Positions 6,021 to 6,639 of a stretch of DNA of 6,639 nt are shown piece after piece. The stretch's first letter is position 1; each line of letters starts with the position of its first letter. Below the pieces are notes generated by a model. That model was not told where the DNA came from and did not search any database. It saw only the letters and a program-made list of their open reading frames with translations. The translations under genes were made by a program, and so were the position numbers. This DNA is from Hyphomicrobiales bacterium (GTDB lineage Bacteria > Pseudomonadota > Alphaproteobacteria > Rhizobiales > Devosiaceae), in contig WFOP01000064.1 in NCBI GenBank assembly GCA_015487985.1, positions 1 through 6,639 of the forward strand, read 5' to 3'.

Positions 6021-6639
6021 CTATTGCAGACTGGCAATGACAATCGGTGCGGCGCTTCGGTTCATCAGATCACGAATCTGGTTCACCGTATTGGCGAACG
6101 TGGTTTGATCTCTTGAAGAAAGGGCTTTTGAGCGTGGCAGTTGAACCCGCAAGGGGTCGACCGGGTTGCCGTTAATGCGCACTTCAAAATGCACATGATT
6201 GCCGGTGGAGTTGCCGGTGGAGCCAACAAAGCCGATAAGCTGTCCCTGGCGGACAGCGACGCCTGCCTCAATGCCCGGGGCAAATCTGGTCTGGTGCGCG
6301 TAGCGGGTCGTATACCCGTTTCTGTGCTGAATTTCTGTGAAGCGCCCATAGCCGGAAACCCATTGCGCGCGTTTGATCACCCCATCACCCGATGCGTAAA
6401 TTGGGGTGCCCAGCGGGGCGGCAAGGTCAACGCCGGTATGGAGTTTTCGCGTGCCAAAAATCGGGTGGACGCGCATGCCAAAGCGCGAACGCAAACGTCC
6501 CCCGCCCTCCAGCGGACGCCGGATCAGGAAACGTTTGCCTGTTTCCCAGATCGAGCGGTAAATGGTGGGCAGGTTGTTTACGTTGATTTCTTCAATATCC
6601 TCCTCGGGAAATTCGATTTCCGCCGGGGCAATGCCAAGA
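6021..6639 (-). CDS. M23 (LytM-type) zinc metallopeptidase, C-terminal part
   Basis: M23 peptidases cut peptidoglycan cross-links or glycine-rich peptides in the periplasm, or, when degenerate, activate amidases. The reading frame is open from the right edge, so the N-terminus (signal, coiled coil or other domains) is missing. The visible 205 codons start with an acidic linker (AEIEFPEEDIEEINV) and then RSRFGMRVHPIFG, followed by the zinc motif HTGVD (His codon 6438-6440, Asp 6426-6428), a catalytic His in RYAHQ (6294-6296), and the HVH motif (6195-6197 and 6189-6191) in GNHVHFEVRINGNPVDP. All four metal or catalytic positions are kept, so it should be an active enzyme rather than an EnvC/NlpD-like activator. 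A short Ser/Arg-rich tail ends in IASLQ. The TTG at 6492-6494 is not the start, because homologous-looking sequence continues upstream of it. It converges on the MFS gene and is a separate transcription unit. Confidence 0.95.
   Translation of the reverse strand, partial: LGIAPAEIEFPEEDIEEINVNNLPTIYRSIWETGKRFLIRRPLEGGGRLRSRFGMRVHPIFGTRKLHTGVDLAAPLGTPIYASGDGVIKRAQWVSGYGRFTEIQHRNGYTTRYAHQTRFAPGIEAGVAVRQGQLIGFVGSTGNSTGNHVHFEVRINGNPVDPLRVQLPRSKALSSRDQTTFANTVNQIRDLMNRSAAPIVIASLQ

Overview
The window looks like a piece of an alphaproteobacterial chromosome with moderate-to-high GC. This rests on the wording of the proteins: a ClpB very close to proteobacterial ClpB, a c-type cytochrome ending in a TWPPEI motif, an MFS protein with a His-rich VIDDEHRVWP-type tail, and an M23 peptidase of the type common in that class. 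The class assignment is inference. I see no rRNA, tRNA, CRISPR array, insertion sequence or phage gene, and the region reads as ordinary chromosome.

Layout: (1) Bases 1-258 hold what may be the last codons of an upstream gene, a terminator-like hairpin, and the promoter and leader of the next gene. (2) clpB (259-2856, +) is complete, with every ATPase motif present, and is closed by a strong intrinsic terminator. (3) A complete gene of the isocitrate lyase/PEP mutase superfamily (3019-3849, +) stands alone between clpB's terminator and two tandem hairpins; its substrate cannot be read from the sequence. (4) A 160-base spacer carries an imperfect 18-base direct repeat and a perfect palindrome, ahead of a membrane-anchored class I cytochrome c (4010-4501, +). 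(5) After a 58-base gap containing a hairpin that reaches the start codon comes a 12-helix MFS transporter with a six-histidine cytosolic tail (4560-5903, +). (6) On the opposite strand, converging on the transporter, is the C-terminal part of an M23 (LytM-type) zinc endopeptidase (6021-6639, -), whose N-terminus lies beyond the right edge.

Working together: ClpB is protein quality control and the M23 enzyme is cell-wall remodelling; nothing links them except position. The cytochrome c and the MFS transporter are close enough to be co-transcribed and could form a small redox and metal/toxicant-efflux unit, but this is inference from the heme protein, the His-rich tail and the shared spacing. 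The most useful things to follow up are the repeats and hairpins in front of these two genes and the unassigned ICL/PEPM enzyme. I found no convincing new multi-gene system.
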